Below are positions 13,792 to 15,430 of a stretch of DNA of 15,430 nucleotides, piece after piece. The stretch's first letter is position 1. Each line of letters begins with the position of its first letter. A program made the translations under genes and the position numbers. Source of the stretch: Pseudomonadota bacterium (GTDB taxonomy: Bacteria > Desulfobacterota > Syntrophia > Syntrophales > UBA5619). Under the pieces are notes generated by a model that did not search any database, was not told where the DNA came from, and saw only the letters and a program-made list of their open reading frames with translations. The stretch spans positions 1 to 15,430 of the forward strand of contig JAHJXP010000223.1 of NCBI GenBank assembly GCA_018827585.1, in the 5' to 3' direction.

Positions 13792-14709
13792 TCAAATTTT
13801 TCCCACCGCCTTCATAAAGCGGTCCTGCCGCGCCTCGGGAGTCCGCACCTGGGCGTATTTTACGCCTGATTTCTGCTGGATCTCGCCGATCCGGTCCTCC
13901 GGCGCGGGATGTGTCCTGGCGAAACCGGTCTCTCCTTTTTTCAGGCTCTTTCTCATTACCGTGAGCATCTCCACCAGCCCGTTCGGGTCATAACCAACCC
14001 GCCGGAGAATGGTCTGGGCGACCTGGTCGGCCTCATATTCGAAGGAACGGGAGTAGCCGCTGTTGACCAGGGTCGTGGTGATGTCCATGATGGCGCCGCC
14101 GAAGGTCTCCGTGAGCATGGCCACCTCGTTCGGGGCGAGCGCCCTGGCGCTTTCCGCAGCGATCGTGGCCAGGGCGTCGGTGATCCGCGCCTTCTTGATC
14201 GCCTGTATCCCGTGCTTGAGCTGGATGTGCCCGATCTCGTGGGCCAGGACCGCCGCGACGGCATCCTCGCTCCGGCAGCAGCGGAGGAGCCCCCGGGTGA
14301 CGAAGACCTGCCCGCCCGGCGTGGCGAAGGCGTTGATCTCGTCGGAGTTCAGAACGAGGAAACGGTAACCGCGGAAGATCTCCGGCATGTCCGAGGCCTG
14401 GGCCAGGGTCTGACCCAGGACGTTCAGGTACTGGTTGGCCTCTTGGTTCGTGTAGGATTGATACTTGTTCAGGATGACCGCCGCCACGGATCGGCCGATG
14501 TAATACTCCTGCTCGGGGGTGAACTCCTCGATGCTCCTGGAAACGGCGCCGGTGCTTTTTTTGATCGCCTCCGCATAGGAGGGGTGGAGCATCCCGATGC
14601 TCGCCGCTTGGGTGGCTGCCTTTTCCGTTGCGGTCAGCATGGCCTGGCAGCCCGAAAAGACAAGGACGGCAGGCAGAAGAAGGCGGAAAATCAGAAGGTC
14701 TCGTTTCAT
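13792..14709 (-). CDS. M48 family zinc metalloprotease, lipoprotein
   Basis: A 305-residue periplasmic protease of the M48 BepA/LoiP-like group, which in Gammaproteobacteria handle outer-membrane protein quality control. The N-terminus is a lipoprotein signal with lipobox FSGC (Cys21), so membrane anchoring is likely. FVTRGLLRCC precedes the active site LAHEIGHIQLKHG with HExxH at 157-161; the third zinc ligand is expected at E224 in SFEYEADQVA. Substrate-side landmarks INAFATPGGQVFVTRGLL (125-142) and THPAPEDRI (266-274) are also family signatures. Two adjacent cysteines at 144-145 are unusual for an exported protease loop. The ATG overlaps the SH3 gene stop by 4 nt (14706-14709), and the cyclase start is 1 nt beyond its stop, implying coupling of all three. 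Confidence 0.93.
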   Translation of the reverse strand: MKRDLLIFRLLLPAVLVFSGCQAMLTATEKAATQAASIGMLHPSYAEAIKKSTGAVSRSIEEFTPEQEYYIGRSVAAVILNKYQSYTNQEANQYLNVLGQTLAQASDMPEIFRGYRFLVLNSDEINAFATPGGQVFVTRGLLRCCRSEDAVAAVLAHEIGHIQLKHGIQAIKKARITDALATIAAESARALAPNEVAMLTETFGGAIMDITTTLVNSGYSRSFEYEADQVAQTILRRVGYDPNGLVEMLTVMRKSLKKGETGFARTHPAPEDRIGEIQQKSGVKYAQVRTPEARQDRFMKAVGKI

Positions 14710-15200
14710 GGCGCGTCCTCCTTGGGCGGATTGACTTGCCCCTGCCTGAGGAAGGCCTGCATCTGTTCAGGCTTGACCGCGAGCGCTTCCATCCTGTCCA
14801 CCCAGGTATAATCGATATCTTTGTTTTTGGTCCGGAACTCCGCCTCCACCTTGGCGTTGAATCCCTTGCCGGCGAGGGCCAGCTCGCTGCCGGTCGCGCT
14901 GGTCTGGACATCAGCCGCTCCGGCCTGCAGGACAATCTTTTTGGTGGTCAGGGCGGACATGTGCATCCACCCCCTGAGCTTGCGGATCGCCACCTGCTTC
15001 CAGGCGCCCTTGTCCTCGATGAGCTCCACCCGGTCGCCGTAAGCGAGGGCGGCCATTACGCTCCCTAAAAAAGACGGCGCCGAGCGGAGCTGTCCCTCCT
15101 TCACCTGGACGCTCAGGAACGCCTGGGTCGCGGAAAACAAAGGAAGGCCGAAAGCGCAGAGAAAAAGGGCGACAAGCAGAAAGAGTCTCAATCGTTTCAT
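14706..15200 (-). CDS. Secreted bacterial SH3-like domain protein
   Basis: A 164-residue protein with a Sec signal peptide (hydrophobic 5-22, likely cleavage around ATQA, 24-27) and one bacterial SH3 (SH3b) domain at about 28-88: FLSVQVKEGQLRSAPSFLG, AALAYGDRVELIE, and WKQVAIRKLRGWMHMSAL. The remainder is charged and probably flexible, ending PPKEDAP. SH3b domains often bind cell-wall peptides. The start is ATG 15200, supported by GGAGGT 6 nt upstream (minus strand; 15207-15212); the open frame continuing to 15374 lacks any such site and would put residues before the signal. It is first gene of the SH3-M48-cyclase operon. A role in sensing the wall or assisting the protease is guesswork from context. 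Confidence 0.85.
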   Translation of the reverse strand: MKRLRLFLLVALFLCAFGLPLFSATQAFLSVQVKEGQLRSAPSFLGSVMAALAYGDRVELIEDKGAWKQVAIRKLRGWMHMSALTTKKIVLQAGAADVQTSATGSELALAGKGFNAKVEAEFRTKNKDIDYTWVDRMEALAVKPEQMQAFLRQGQVNPPKEDAP

Positions 15201-15222
15201 TTCTCCACCTCCACTTTGCGGG

Positions 15223-15244
15223 GGCTTCACGCATCCATGAAGCC
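15223..15244 (-). other. Hairpin in the leader of the SH3-M48-cyclase operon
   Basis: On the minus strand GGCTTCA and TGAAGCC form a perfect 7-bp stem with an 8-nt loop, 22 nt ahead of the SH3 gene ATG and just after a run of nine Ts (15251-15259). The T-run is upstream, so this is not an intrinsic terminator for this strand. It could stabilise the mRNA or be an operator. The outer stretch to 15430 holds a CTCCCC/GGGGAG hairpin (15364-15383) but no gene that I can support. Confidence 0.4.
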
Positions 15245-15278
15245 TCCCTGAAAAAAAAACGAGAAGCTCCCCGCATTT

Positions 15279-15308
15279 CCTATACCCGATAATCACCGTC
15301 GATTTCAA
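15279..15308 (-). promoter_or_regulatory. Possible promoter of the SH3-M48-cyclase operon
   Basis: On the minus strand TTGAAA (15308-15303; 5/6) and TATAGG (15284-15279; 4/6) are 18 nt apart, placing the start of transcription about 70 nt before the SH3 gene. A weak but well-placed candidate, and the best seen in the upstream 230 bases. Confidence 0.35.
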
Positions 15309-15430
15309 CCACCAATCGAAAAAAATGCCCCACCCCACAAGCGGCTTCAACCGGAATGGTCTCCTCCCCCTCAAACCGGGGAGTTGAAAATCGTATCTGG
15401 CTCATGCAAGAGGGCCTTCATCGGTCCAAT

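Noticed and set aside
15201..15374. N-terminal extension of the SH3 gene to 15374
   Set aside because: It would place about 58 residues before a clean signal peptide, and the GGAGGT site supports ATG 15200.
1..15430. CRISPR array, prophage, defence island or integrated plasmid
   Set aside because: No evenly spaced repeats, phage structural or integrase genes, tRNA attachment site or known defence domain were seen on either strand.

Overview
The window is GC-rich and gene-dense, with Shine-Dalgarno starts and several ATGA stop/start overlaps. UGA ends several of its genes, so the ordinary bacterial code applies. The gene set (FmdB zinc ribbon, DHH phosphoesterase, glyceryl-glycoside solute genes, CHASE2 cyclase) and a short repeat with TGACG..CGTCA ends suggest a deltaproteobacterium (Desulfobacterota, possibly Syntrophales-like). 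That placement is inference; the window holds no rRNA, tRNA or other phylogenetic marker.

Layout, left to right. (1) 1-416: 3' end of a DUF4384-type gene interrupted by an in-frame TGA. (2) 597-1471: a good sigma70-type promoter drives a small unclassified HELVH metallopeptidase-like protein and an FmdB-family zinc-ribbon protein. These converge on a DHH/DHHA1 phosphoesterase (1477-2559, minus) whose last codons and stop lie in a fragment of the dispersed repeat. (3) 2560-3019: an intergenic stretch with a perfect hairpin and a full 165-bp repeat copy. (4) 3020-6334: a tight plus-strand cluster of an MpgP-family phosphatase, a GT2-type glycosyltransferase and a GT81/GpgS-like glycosyltransferase, most simply a phosphorylated route to a glyceryl-glycoside compatible solute. 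(5) 6390-7244: a hairpin/T-run, a solo repeat end, then a Zincin_1 metallopeptidase overlapping an unrecognised small protein. (6) 7249-7611 (minus): a glycine-rich RRM RNA-binding protein, separated by a terminator hairpin from the aguB-aguA operon (9905 to 7924, minus), which makes putrescine from agmatine. (7) 9906-10229: a divergent promoter region built on a perfect 10-bp inverted repeat containing both -35 boxes; the plus side reads into a DHA1-type MFS exporter (10230-11468). (8) 11478-11642: the second full repeat copy. (9) 15200 to 11643 (minus): an operon of SH3-like secreted protein, M48 lipoprotein protease and CHASE2-class III adenylate cyclase, with a 4-bp overlap and a 1-bp gap between genes.

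The most distinctive points are the dispersed element with two intact copies (about 94.5% identical) and two solo ends in 15 kb, one forming the end of a gene; the symmetrical divergent promoter linking putrescine synthesis to an exporter; the two-glycosyltransferase solute cluster; and the in-frame TGA in the first gene. No CRISPR array, prophage, transposase, defence system or tRNA was seen.
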